Assembly: GCA_021852345.1 (NCBI GenBank)
Contig: JAJZNL010000014.1
Location: 94,179 to 158,178 of the forward strand
Direction of reading: 5' to 3'
Source of the DNA: Actinomycetes bacterium
GTDB taxonomy: Bacteria > Actinomycetota > Acidimicrobiia > Acidimicrobiales > JABEUL01
Length of the DNA stretch: 64,000 nucleotides
Both the position numbers and the translations under genes were made by a program. How positions within the stretch are numbered: the first letter of the stretch is position 1; each line of letters opens with the position of its first letter. Positions 37,407 through 46,075 of this stretch are shown piece by piece. Below the pieces are notes generated by a model that was not told the origin of the DNA, searched no databases, and saw only the letters and a list, made by a program, of their open reading frames with translations.

Positions 37407-38309
37407 ATGAAAATTGCCATGATAGGTTTAGGGAAAATGGGCGGATTTATGACAGAAAAGCTAATCGCTGCAGGTCACGAAGTAGTTGCATACGATTTGT
37501 CAGAAGAGGCCAGAAAAAATGTGGAGTCCAAAGGGGCTACCAGCGTAGCTCAGCTTAGTGATCTTCATGACGCATTACAAGCTCCAAGGGTGGCGTGGGT
37601 TATGGTACCAGCCGGCGAGCCTACCAATACGACAATTAACTCCCTTAAAGAAATTTTTGAGTCGGGCGATGTCATCATCGACGGCGGTAACTCCAACTAC
37701 AAAGAAGCTGTGCCAATCGCCGAGAAGTTAGCAGAAAAGAATATAGGGTTTATTGATGCAGGTACCTCTGGTGGGGTTTGGGGCTTAGAAAACGGTTACT
37801 GTTTGATGGTCGGAGGAACGAAAGAATCGGTTGCCAAAGCGGAGCCGATTTTTTTAGCGCTAGCACCCCCTAACGGCTATGCCCATGTCGGACCTGTCGG
37901 AGCAGGTCATTTTGTGAAAATGGTCCACAACGGAATAGAATACGGAATGCTACAAGCTTACGGTGAAGGATTTTCCATTATGGCAGCAGCGCAAGAATTT
38001 GAATTAGACATGCATCAAATTGCTTCTATTTGGCGATACGGATCAGTTGTTAGGTCTTGGTTGTTAGAACTTTTAGAGTTGGCGCTTTCGGATTCGGCAA
38101 ATTTTGACAAGATTGAAGGTATTGTGGTTGATTCAGGAGAAGGCAGATGGACCGCATTGGAGGCTATTGATCGCGGAATACCAGCACCAATTATAACCAC
38201 CTCGCTTTTTGAACGTTTTTCATCGCGCAAAGGATCCGAATATTCTAACAGAATCATTGCGGCTCTTAGAAATCAATTTGGCGGACACGCCGTAGTAAAG
38301 GAGGATTAA
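37407..38309 (+). CDS. gnd: 6-phosphogluconate dehydrogenase (decarboxylating), short type
   Basis: Oxidises 6-phosphogluconate to ribulose 5-phosphate and CO2. This is the 300-residue short form (GndA/GntZ-like), not the 470-residue form. It has an N-terminal Rossmann motif MIGLGKMGGFM (residues 5-15), DGGNSNYKEA near 92-101, DAGTSGGVWGLENGYCLMVGG near 117-137, and the active-site GAGHFVKMVHNGIEYGM near 170-186 (catalytic Lys). Cofactor choice cannot be settled by eye; short forms are often NAD-preferring. A strong AAAAGGAG site lies before the ATG, and zwf follows after 3 bases. Confidence 0.93.
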   Translation: MKIAMIGLGKMGGFMTEKLIAAGHEVVAYDLSEEARKNVESKGATSVAQLSDLHDALQAPRVAWVMVPAGEPTNTTINSLKEIFESGDVIIDGGNSNYKEAVPIAEKLAEKNIGFIDAGTSGGVWGLENGYCLMVGGTKESVAKAEPIFLALAPPNGYAHVGPVGAGHFVKMVHNGIEYGMLQAYGEGFSIMAAAQEFELDMHQIASIWRYGSVVRSWLLELLELALSDSANFDKIEGIVVDSGEGRWTALEAIDRGIPAPIITTSLFERFSSRKGSEYSNRIIAALRNQFGGHAVVKED

Positions 38310-38312
38310 AAG

Positions 38313-39773
38313 ATGGCTCAGACGGACAATATTCCGGTAACGTTTGTTATATTTGGAGCTTCTGGCGATCTCACGAACAGGAAGATATTGCCTGCTCTTT
38401 GCAGCTTAGCAGCAGATGGCCACATCGGAAAAGAATTTAATTTAGTTGGAATTGCAAGAACCGAACTAACCGATAAAGCCTTTCAACAACTTATTAAAAA
38501 ATCTGCGGGATCCAAATGCGCCGAATTTAATGAAATAATCTCTCGCGCTAAGTATATAACCGGTGAATATACTCACAATGATACGTTCGACCAATTAAAG
38601 GATATCTTAGCGACCCACAATAATTCAAATATTTGTTACTACTTGGCAACCATACCTGAGATGTTCGGTGAAATTGCTATTCAGCTCAGCAAAAACGGGT
38701 TATCACGGTCCACCAACGGCAAGTTTATTAGATTGGTCATCGAAAAGCCGTTTGGTCGGTCTTATGAAAGCGCCGAAAAATTAAATTCAATGTTGCATCA
38801 AGCAATGGACGAAAATCAGATATTTAGGATTGACCATTATATGGGTAAAGAGAACGTGCAAAATCTTTTGGCGCTTAGATTTGCAAACGCAATCTTTGAA
38901 CCCATTTGGAACCGACGGTACGTGGACAATATTCAGCTGACGGTGGCAGAAAGTTTAGGGGTTGAACACAGGGGTGGATTCTATGAAGCCGAAGGGGCAC
39001 TACGAGATATTGTTCAAAATCACGTTATGCAAGTACTTTCACTTACCCTAATGGAACCACCTGCCAATATGGATGCAAATTCAATCAGAAACGAAAAGGT
39101 TAAGTTATTGCAATCCATTGAAATAATGAATAAAACTGAAATAGCTCAAAATGTAGTTCGCGGACAGTATGTGGCAGGTACAATAGACGATCAAAAGGTT
39201 CCCGCATACCGCATGGAGCCAGGAGTTTCGAAGAGTTCCACTACTGAAACATTTGTTGCCATGAGACTCTCGGTAGATAACTGGCGTTGGGCAGGTGTAC
39301 CGATATATGTTAGGACGGGTAAGCGCCTTAAGCTTAGAGCCACGGAGCTAGCTTTACAATTTAAAAGAGTACCCCATATGTCTTTTTCAAAAGAACTTAC
39401 TCACGATTTGGAACCCGATGTATTGGTATTAAAAATTCAACCCAACGAAGGGATATCTGTTCAATTCGGAGTCAAGGTTCCTGGTAGAGAATTCAAGCTT
39501 AAAACAGTTTCAATGGACTTTAACTATCAGGACGAATTTAAAGAGCCCAGTAAAGATGCATATCAAAGGTTGATCTTAGACGCTATCGTTGGAGACCCGA
39601 CCTTATTTATCAGATCAGATGAAGTGATGCAAGCATGGAAAATTATTACTCCCGTTGAAATGGCTTTCAAACATAACGTTACTCCATTGACCTCTTATAA
39701 AGCAGGATCTTTGGGCCCTGTGGAGTCCGATAAGCTTTTGGCTCAATATAAACATAAATGGCACCTTCAGTGA
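38313..39773 (+). CDS. zwf: Glucose-6-phosphate 1-dehydrogenase
   Basis: First oxidative step of the pathway, making NADPH and 6-phosphogluconolactone. Of 486 residues, FGASGDLTNRKILPAL near 14-29 is the dinucleotide motif, and RIDHYMGKENVQNLLALRF near 170-188 is the active-site signature. The AAGGAGG site lies just before the ATG. The usual actinobacterial partner opcA is not next to it. Its last 16 bases overlap the start of pgl in another frame. Confidence 0.96.
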   Translation: MAQTDNIPVTFVIFGASGDLTNRKILPALCSLAADGHIGKEFNLVGIARTELTDKAFQQLIKKSAGSKCAEFNEIISRAKYITGEYTHNDTFDQLKDILATHNNSNICYYLATIPEMFGEIAIQLSKNGLSRSTNGKFIRLVIEKPFGRSYESAEKLNSMLHQAMDENQIFRIDHYMGKENVQNLLALRFANAIFEPIWNRRYVDNIQLTVAESLGVEHRGGFYEAEGALRDIVQNHVMQVLSLTLMEPPANMDANSIRNEKVKLLQSIEIMNKTEIAQNVVRGQYVAGTIDDQKVPAYRMEPGVSKSSTTETFVAMRLSVDNWRWAGVPIYVRTGKRLKLRATELALQFKRVPHMSFSKELTHDLEPDVLVLKIQPNEGISVQFGVKVPGREFKLKTVSMDFNYQDEFKEPSKDAYQRLILDAIVGDPTLFIRSDEVMQAWKIITPVEMAFKHNVTPLTSYKAGSLGPVESDKLLAQYKHKWHLQ

Positions 39774-40447
39774 GTCCCGATATTCAAAAGGTTACCGCGA
39801 TTGAACCGGCTTTTGCAGAGACTTTAAGCAGTTTAATAAATAGCCTATTAAAAACTAAAGATGAAATTTTAATTGCTTTGTCGGGAGGGCCAACCGCAAA
39901 AAGATGTTATGAGTATTTTTTTAGTCAGTTCAAGTCGGTAATTAATTTTGACAAGTTAAACCTAATTATTGGTGACGAACGTTGTGTAAGCGAATCCGAT
40001 CCAGATTCAAACTACGGAATGATAAAGTCTATTCTTGAGCTTAACTCCATTCTGCCAGCTAAGTTGGTTCCTTTGTCTTGCAACACTATAGGAAAACAGA
40101 CTCAAGTTATATTAGATGCCTTCAAGACTATCGACATAATTCATCTTGGTTTAGGTGGCGACGGTCATACAGCTTCCTTATTCCCTGATTCACCTGCATT
40201 GAAACTTGATGAATCCGTGAACATCGCTCTTAACGAGGATCCCCACGGTGTGAATCCTCACAAACGAATAACCTTAACACTTGGACCTATTAATTCCGCA
40301 CTTTACCGAATTATTACTGTCAGCGGTGCTGAAAAAGCAGATATTTTGAAAAGAGCCCTAGACGGCGAACCTCTACCGATTAATCAGTTAAATAGAACCG
40401 ATTTAATTTGGTTAATCGATGAAGATGCGGCTTCTAAACTTGCTTAG
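39758..40447 (+). CDS. pgl: 6-phosphogluconolactonase
   Basis: Hydrolyses the lactone made by Zwf. The 229-residue DevB/SOL-type protein shows IALSGGPTAKRCYEYF near 37-52, LIIGDERCVSESDPDSNYGM near 69-88 and HLGLGGDGHTASLFPDSPAL near 128-147. The ATG lies inside the end of zwf, so translation is coupled. It closes the operon and is followed by a 15-bp hairpin at 40516-40554. Confidence 0.95.
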   Translation: MAPSVSPDIQKVTAIEPAFAETLSSLINSLLKTKDEILIALSGGPTAKRCYEYFFSQFKSVINFDKLNLIIGDERCVSESDPDSNYGMIKSILELNSILPAKLVPLSCNTIGKQTQVILDAFKTIDIIHLGLGGDGHTASLFPDSPALKLDESVNIALNEDPHGVNPHKRITLTLGPINSALYRIITVSGAEKADILKRALDGEPLPINQLNRTDLIWLIDEDAASKLA

Positions 40448-40515
40448 CGACAACATCGATATTAACAATCCCTAAATTTTAAATTGTTTATCCAGCTTAA
40501 ATAGCGATCTTTTGG

Positions 40516-40554
40516 ATCATTACTGTTTGGATTTTTACACCAAACGGTAATGAT
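40516..40554. terminator. Bidirectional hairpin between convergent pgl and aldehyde dehydrogenase genes
   Basis: ATCATTACTGTTTGG (40516-40530) pairs with CCAAACGGTAATGAT (40540-40554): 15 bp with one T-G wobble around a 9-base loop. It is the strongest hairpin I found in the window and lies between the stops of two convergent genes. No long T-run follows on either side, so stopping may need Rho, or the stem may protect 3' ends. Confidence 0.75.
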
Positions 40555-40577
40555 GAAGTGCGTATTTTAAATATGCT

Positions 40578-42014
40578 CTACGGGAGCTGCAAAGATTTGA
40601 TTTCAAGAAAATCTTCAAGACCGTATTTGCCGAGTTCTCGCCCGTATCCGGATTTTTTATAACCTCCGAAAGGTGCTGTAGGGTTAAACATTCCGCCGTT
40701 TATCTCGACCTGACCGGTTCTAATCTGTTTTGCAATTTCAATTGCATGATCGTTATCACTTGACCATACCGACCCCGATAAGCCGTAGCTTGAGTTATTG
40801 GCAATATCGATTGCGTCCCTTTCGTTATTATATGCGATAACTGAAAGCACGGGGCCAAATATTTCTTCTTGAGCTATTCTCATATTTTGGTCAACCTCGG
40901 AAAACACTGTCGGCTTCACGTAGTAGCCCCTATCAAGATGTTCTGGCATTTCATCTCCACCGGTCAGTAATTTAGCTCCTTCTTCTTTACCGATTCGAAT
41001 ATATTCCTTTACTCGATCTTGTTGTTTTTTGGAAACCAGCGGGCCTACTCGATTTGTGGGTTCAAACGGACTTCCGATTGTATATCCCGCAGTCTCTTCT
41101 GCTACCCTATCTTCTATCTCTGATAGCTTCGATCTGGGCACCAACAGTCTGGTTTGAGCAATACAGGTTTGGCCTGAGTTTAAGTAGCACCAAAATAGTG
41201 CATCAGATATTGCTTTGGCCTGCAATTCTCCGCCATCAAAGACATCCTCGAGTAGAACGGTAGCGGATTTACCTCCTAATTCTAGTGCCACTCGTTTTAT
41301 ATCCTTAGCTGCTAACTCGGCGATTCTCGATCCTACAACTGTCGAACCCGTAAATGAGATCATATCGGTATCGAGATGAGTTACCATCGCTTCCCCAATT
41401 TCAGGCCCTGGACCCGTCACCAGGTTAAAAACACCCGCGGGCAAACCGACCTCTTCAATAATATCTGCCAAAATGTAAGCATTCACAGGAGCGAGATCAG
41501 CAGGCTTGAGCACTATAGTACATCCAGCCAGCAATGCTGGAGCAACCTTAGCGGCTATTTGATGCAATGGGTAGTTCCAAGGTGTAATTGCTGCCACGAC
41601 TCCCCTAGGCTCTTTTACAACTCTGGAATTTCCGATCGTCTCTTCGAACTCGTAGCCGCTTGCGCGAGTTGACATATCAGAAAACGTACTGGCCGGAATA
41701 GATACCTGAATAAATTGCGAAAGGCCGAGCGGTGTTCCAACCTCTTTTGATATTGTCTCAGACATTTCATTCATGCGAGCTAGAATACCTTCGTTTATTC
41801 GAAGTAAATATTTGCCTCGTTCGTCAGCACTGGTTCGCGCCCACGATTCAAAAGCAGTTTTAGCCGCCTCTACGGCCCTATTGGCATCGGCTGCAGTTCC
41901 TCTAGCAACTTTTGCAAAAATCTCTTCTGTATCAGAATCAATAACATCTATTAAATCATCACTAGAAGGCTTTACCCATCTCCCGTCTATGAAGATACGA
42001 TCTCTAATTTCCAT
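40578..42014 (-). CDS. NAD(P)-dependent aldehyde dehydrogenase
   Basis: Member of the large ALDH family, 478 residues. Visible are AITPWNYPLHQ near 142-152, FTGSTVVG near 221-228, the catalytic Glu245 in VALELGGKSATVLLED, the nucleophile Cys284 in NSGQTCIAQTRLL, and PFGGYKKSGYGRELGKYGL near 452-470. Substrate cannot be told from sequence; the C-terminus is like short-chain or amino-aldehyde oxidising members. AAAGGAGAG precedes its ATG. The promoter region has nested dyads (see 42068-42103). It is convergent with pgl and not obviously linked to neighbours. Confidence 0.9.
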   Translation of the reverse strand: MEIRDRIFIDGRWVKPSSDDLIDVIDSDTEEIFAKVARGTAADANRAVEAAKTAFESWARTSADERGKYLLRINEGILARMNEMSETISKEVGTPLGLSQFIQVSIPASTFSDMSTRASGYEFEETIGNSRVVKEPRGVVAAITPWNYPLHQIAAKVAPALLAGCTIVLKPADLAPVNAYILADIIEEVGLPAGVFNLVTGPGPEIGEAMVTHLDTDMISFTGSTVVGSRIAELAAKDIKRVALELGGKSATVLLEDVFDGGELQAKAISDALFWCYLNSGQTCIAQTRLLVPRSKLSEIEDRVAEETAGYTIGSPFEPTNRVGPLVSKKQQDRVKEYIRIGKEEGAKLLTGGDEMPEHLDRGYYVKPTVFSEVDQNMRIAQEEIFGPVLSVIAYNNERDAIDIANNSSYGLSGSVWSSDNDHAIEIAKQIRTGQVEINGGMFNPTAPFGGYKKSGYGRELGKYGLEDFLEIKSLQLP

Positions 42015-42067
42015 GGCCTCAAACTCTCCTTTACTAAAATTCGATAATAATTAGATTAATTGTATTT

Positions 42068-42103
42068 TTAACAAATTTCAACTTGATATCAAATATTTGT
42101 TAA
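42068..42103. promoter_or_regulatory. 9-bp inverted repeat upstream of the aldehyde dehydrogenase
   Basis: TTAACAAAT (42068-42076) and ATTTGTTAA (42095-42103) are exact reverse complements with an 18-base spacer that itself contains the 10-base palindrome TTGATATCAA (42083-42092). The element ends 54 bases from the start codon, a plausible place for a repressor or activator site. The binding protein is unknown. Confidence 0.45.
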
Positions 42104-42300
42104 CATGAATCAGGTTAAAAGCATTAGCCATATTTTATAGCCACATAATTTGTTAAATTCAGCAAAATATGTATTATTTTATACGGTTTGTTCGAAGCTT
42201 TAATATTTCAAATAAAGCTATAGTTGTGGTTTATCGCAGAGGATGGATAACTTCCTACAAGATATTGCCTAAATTCTAAAAACAAACGGCATGCAAGGGA

Positions 42301-43578
42301 TTAGCTGTCAATTTCAACAACCGGCTTAACGATGATGTTGACAAATCCGGTATTTTTGGTGGGGTTCGTGACCGAAAAACTATCAAGGCTATCCCTTAAA
42401 AAAACACATCTGTTCTGAGAATCATATAATCCCAAAGAAACCTTAAAGGTACCATCCAACAGTGGTAATTGCTCTATATCGAACTTGATTGTTCCCTTTT
42501 CACCCAGTGCCAATATCGAATAAAGTTCGTCTCTGAGATAATTTTGATAGACCGTCTCGCCTCTAACCGTATATATTGAAAATACCGAAAATAGATCCTC
42601 ATTAATATTCTTCGAATTGTACCCAAACTCGACAGACAGCGATTCTCCCGACGGAATCGAATTAATTTTTTCACCCATCTTGTTTCTAAAGGTCACAGAC
42701 GTTACTTCCACATAACGTTCCAGAGCCGAACTAGATTTTCCGTTGCCCAAATCCAGACGCGAATGCTCCGAATCCTCAGGAATTTTATCGGCTGTATCAG
42801 CGGTGGTCTCCGTACTAGCCGCTACATGGGCCGCCTCTTCACTATTGGCGTCATTGACTAATATATCTCGATAAGATCTAATCGACTCCAGAGAGTCACC
42901 TTTATATACAAGATTACCCTTGGAAAGTACCGCGGCATAATCACATACTTGCCTGACTTGATCTGTCCCGTGCGTTACGAGAATAATTGTACGACCCTCA
43001 GCTTGAAACTGCTTAATTCTGTCCATACACTTGTTTTGAAAGGCCTCATCGCCTACAGCTAGGACTTCGTCAACAAGTAATATATCTGGATCTACGTTCA
43101 CTGCCACTGCAAAACCCAATCTCGCATACATCCCCGACGAATAGTGCTTAACCTGAGAATCAATAAACTCCGATAGTTCTGCAAACTCCACAATGGAATC
43201 AAATCTAATGTCGATATCTTTTTTTGTGAATCCCAAAAGCGATGCGTTAAGATAAACGTTGTCTCTTCCTGAAAGATCAGGGTGAAATCCGGAGCCCAAC
43301 TCCAACATAGAAGCAAGCCTTCCTTTTACAACAATTTGACCGTTTGTCGGTTGCAGAATTCCTGCTATACATTTAAGCAGAGTGGATTTGCCCGATCCGT
43401 TTCTACCCAAAAGTCCCGTTGTCGTGCCTTCTTGAATTTCAAGATCAATATCTTTTAAAGCCCAAAACTCATGATACGGAACTTTACCGAAGTGCATGAC
43501 TCTTTCCTTCAACGAGTTAAAACGTTGATCGGGAAGTCTAAATCTCTTAGAGACCCCTTCAATCGAAACGGATATCAT
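42301..43578 (-). CDS. Polysaccharide ABC exporter, ATP-binding subunit (Wzt/TagH-like)
   Basis: A 425-residue ATPase. Residues 1-245 are an ABC domain: Walker A GLLGRNGSGKSTLL near 56-69, the family marker ELGSGFHPDLSGRDNVYLNASLLG-like region, signature HYSSGMYARLGFAVAV near 143-158, and Walker B DILLVDEVLAVGDEAF near 163-178. A linker rich in Ala, Thr and Asp leads to a C-terminal beta domain (about 285-425) like the carbohydrate-binding domain of Wzt. Such subunits recognise the finished lipid-linked glycan before export. It is 3 bases after the permease gene. The glycan could be a cell-wall galactan or other surface polysaccharide; no biosynthetic genes adjoin. Confidence 0.9.
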   Translation of the reverse strand: MISVSIEGVSKRFRLPDQRFNSLKERVMHFGKVPYHEFWALKDIDLEIQEGTTTGLLGRNGSGKSTLLKCIAGILQPTNGQIVVKGRLASMLELGSGFHPDLSGRDNVYLNASLLGFTKKDIDIRFDSIVEFAELSEFIDSQVKHYSSGMYARLGFAVAVNVDPDILLVDEVLAVGDEAFQNKCMDRIKQFQAEGRTIILVTHGTDQVRQVCDYAAVLSKGNLVYKGDSLESIRSYRDILVNDANSEEAAHVAASTETTADTADKIPEDSEHSRLDLGNGKSSSALERYVEVTSVTFRNKMGEKINSIPSGESLSVEFGYNSKNINEDLFSVFSIYTVRGETVYQNYLRDELYSILALGEKGTIKFDIEQLPLLDGTFKVSLGLYDSQNRCVFLRDSLDSFSVTNPTKNTGFVNIIVKPVVEIDS

Positions 43579-43581
43579 CTC

Positions 43582-44490
43582 TTAAAGCTCCTCTGCAAAA
43601 TTCACTTCAAGTTTGCTAAAAACCTTAAGCGCAATTAAAAGCAGTAGCATTGATCCCAGGAATACCGCCCCTAAGACAGCAAGAAACCAGTCGGTAGAAT
43701 AATTAGGTAACACGTGAACTACGGTACCGTTATTAATTACATTAGCTTTACCGTATAACACCCTATCGAAAGTCATAACGATTACTGCCATAGGGTCCGA
43801 CAAATAAAAGATCAAAACATGATACCTAGAAAGGCCCGAAACAAGATTCCCGGTGAAAGAATAAACTATCGGTGCACCAAAAAACCAGCCAAAAAGCAAA
43901 ACTTCCAAAAAATGCTGAATATCACGGTAAAACACATTTAAGGCACTGGCCAAGATACATAATGCAGAAGTGAAAACAATCATGTCTATCATCGCCGGAA
44001 CAAGTAAATACAGTTGGCTAAAATTGGGGGTAAATTGAATAATCAACATAGTCAAAGCCAACACAATTAACTGCAAGACAAAGAAAACCATTGCTTGTCC
44101 GACTTTTGCAAGTGCCAAAATTTCTCTCGGAAAAGAAACTTTGTTAACCAAACCCGCATTTTCTATGACTGCCGACGAAGCGCTTTGCAAAGATACGGCG
44201 AAAAAATTCCATGCTACCAATCCACCCATGAGATAGACGACAAAATCAGGTATCCCATTACGCATAACGTAAGAAAAGACAAAATACCAAACAGCCAGCA
44301 TGAAGGCAGGATTTAACATTGACCACGCAAAACCCATCGTTGAATTACGATACTTCGTGGAAAGCTCCTTTTTGACCATAAAGACAAGGAGCTCACGTCT
44401 GCTATAAATTTCTGCGACGGTAGCTTTTAAACCTTTTTTTGCGCTTACTACGCGAATTTGGTCCCTAGTTGAAGATGTTCGAACAACCAA
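43582..44490 (-). CDS. Polysaccharide ABC exporter, permease subunit (Wzm/TagG-like)
   Basis: A 302-residue ABC-2 type permease with six hydrophobic segments. The N-terminal cytosolic part contains YSRRELLVFMVKKELSTKYRNSTMGFAWSMLNPA-like sequence (about 29-62), typical of Wzm/TagG and of mycobacterial galactan exporters. LVNKVSFPREILALAKVG lies near 114-131. The start codon is TTG at 44490 with no clear ribosome-binding site; an ATG at residue 38 is too far in. Works with the ATPase gene immediately downstream. Confidence 0.9.
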   Translation of the reverse strand: MVVRTSSTRDQIRVVSAKKGLKATVAEIYSRRELLVFMVKKELSTKYRNSTMGFAWSMLNPAFMLAVWYFVFSYVMRNGIPDFVVYLMGGLVAWNFFAVSLQSASSAVIENAGLVNKVSFPREILALAKVGQAMVFFVLQLIVLALTMLIIQFTPNFSQLYLLVPAMIDMIVFTSALCILASALNVFYRDIQHFLEVLLFGWFFGAPIVYSFTGNLVSGLSRYHVLIFYLSDPMAVIVMTFDRVLYGKANVINNGTVVHVLPNYSTDWFLAVLGAVFLGSMLLLLIALKVFSKLEVNFAEEL

Positions 44491-44574
44491 TTTACTATTG
44501 TTTAAAATATTTAACTTTAAAATACGCTTAATTAAATTTTATCGCAACTAAGTTACGATAATCGGATTTTAGGG

Positions 44575-45195
44575 CTATTTGCTGACTGAATCGGCTCTCG
44601 TTATTACCTGATCTATAAAGCCGTATTCCTTGGCCTCTTCAGCGGTAAACCATCTGTCCCTATCAGAATCCTGTTCAATTCTTTCAACTGGCTGTCCAGT
44701 GTGCTCGGCTATACGTTCAGCCATCATTCTCTTTAAGTAAATTATTTGTTCGGCCTGTATGGCTATGTCAGCAGCCTGACCTTGCATTTGACCCGAAGGT
44801 TGGTGCATCAATATACGAGAATGCGGCAAAGCATATCTCTTTCCTTTGGCACCAGCACATAAGAGAAATTGTCCCATGGAAGCGGCCAACCCAACACAAA
44901 TTGTAGCAACGTCGCACGATACATATTGCATCGTATCGTATATTGCCAAGCCGTCAGTTACGGATCCGCCCGGCGAATTTATATATAAGAAAATGTCCTT
45001 TTGCGCATCTTCGGCGGCCAGAAGAAGTAGTTGGGCACATACCAAATTAGCACTTGTCTGATTAACTTCAGTACCTAAAAATACGATCCGCTCTCTCAAG
45101 AGTCTTTGGAAAACATCCATTTGACCCTCTGCCATCCCTGACTTAGACACTATAGGTTGATCTTCGAAAGAAGCATTAGTATTAAAAATTTCCAT
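44575..45195 (-). CDS. clpP: ATP-dependent Clp protease proteolytic subunit
   Basis: Serine protease of the Clp barrel. The 206-residue protein has the catalytic Ser106 in [13 protein letters not shown], His131 in RILMHQPSG, and the Asp expected near 180 ([13 protein letters not shown]). The first 20 residues are hydrophilic and could be a propeptide; Met21 is an alternative start. The usual neighbours tig, a second clpP and clpX are all absent here, so this copy stands alone with a 352-base spacer upstream. Confidence 0.95.
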   Translation of the reverse strand: MEIFNTNASFEDQPIVSKSGMAEGQMDVFQRLLRERIVFLGTEVNQTSANLVCAQLLLLAAEDAQKDIFLYINSPGGSVTDGLAIYDTMQYVSCDVATICVGLAASMGQFLLCAGAKGKRYALPHSRILMHQPSGQMQGQAADIAIQAEQIIYLKRMMAERIAEHTGQPVERIEQDSDRDRWFTAEEAKEYGFIDQVITRADSVSK

Positions 45196-45547
45196 ATATA
45201 TAGAATATATGTTTTTAAATTAGATTTATACACATGTAACCAGTATGAATAGATATTTAAAATATCGCTTAATCCCTAACATCTACTTAACGCAACCGAC
45301 TGACCTCAATATTCCATTACCAAAGACAAAATTAACCTCTTAAGCAAGTCTCACTTATCCTATCGGACTCTACCAAAATTCAAAGTTACAGGCTTTACTT
45401 AATTCTCACCTAAACAACGAGTACTTCTAGATCAACTATTCAACATACTAAAGCGCCTAATTAAAAACACTATTTAAATACAGATACCTCTCAAAACTAA
45501 AAGTCATTTTTTTAAAAATGCCAAAAGGAGAAGGATTTGAAACTATT
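45196..45547. other. Spacer between hpf and clpP with strong strand asymmetry
   Basis: 352 AT-rich bases without an open reading frame. Between 45241 and 45480 the plus strand holds roughly three times as many C as G, so the minus strand is G-rich, far more skewed than neighbouring spacers. A small AT-rich hairpin at 45505-45520 may end the hpf transcript. The clpP promoter should lie near the TATATATAGAATATAT run at 45195-45210. No known RNA was recognised. Confidence 0.5.
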
Positions 45548-45883
45548 CTAACGAATGCGTTGTCTGTGTACGGCTTTTCTTATAGTTTTGTCTACTGGTT
45601 TAAATGTCTTGTCGACGGCATGAACTAATTTGTTTACGACGATATCCAAAGCAGTCATTGCATCATGACCGTATGCGGTTGCCCTGACAACATGCCCCTT
45701 ACCATATACAGTTACATCACACTGCTCTTTCCTTTCAATTCTTGGATTGTTATGCTCAAGAAACCTAACCTCGGCTCGTTCCAAAAAATGATCGTGCCTA
45801 TGTAAAGTTTCTAACTTTGCAGGTACTGACTCCAATACTTCTTTTGGGACTCCGACGGTTCTGTCTACAAGTGCAATTTCCAT
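45548..45883 (-). CDS. hpf: Ribosome hibernation-promoting factor, short form
   Basis: A 111-residue YfiA/HPF-family protein that binds the decoding site of idle ribosomes. It shows the beta-alpha fold with VTVYGKGHVVRATAYGHDAMTALDIVVNKL near 57-86 and a Lys/Arg-rich end (KTIRKAVHRQRIR). It lacks the C-terminal dimerisation domain of long HPF common in other Actinobacteria, so it would give 70S inactivation by the short-form mode. AAAGGAGG lies before its ATG. It diverges from the ABC1-kinase gene. Confidence 0.85.
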   Translation of the reverse strand: MEIALVDRTVGVPKEVLESVPAKLETLHRHDHFLERAEVRFLEHNNPRIERKEQCDVTVYGKGHVVRATAYGHDAMTALDIVVNKLVHAVDKTFKPVDKTIRKAVHRQRIR

Positions 45884-46075
45884 TTGAACCTCCTTTGAAA
45901 GCTAGTGCTATTGAATATTTTAAACCCATTATCGAAAAAATGGAAGATTTAATTCAATATTTTAAGGATTTACCAACTAAACTGAAATTAGCCAACATCA
46001 CGAATCACTTACAAGTATTTCTTACAAGTCGTTGTGGAACATGTTTTTAAGAGGTAAACCAAATTACAGGACAGT

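Noticed and set aside
45817..46050. 77-codon plus-strand reading frame between hpf and the ABC1-kinase gene
   Set aside because: Its first third lies antisense to hpf, and the rest has no family features or start signal.
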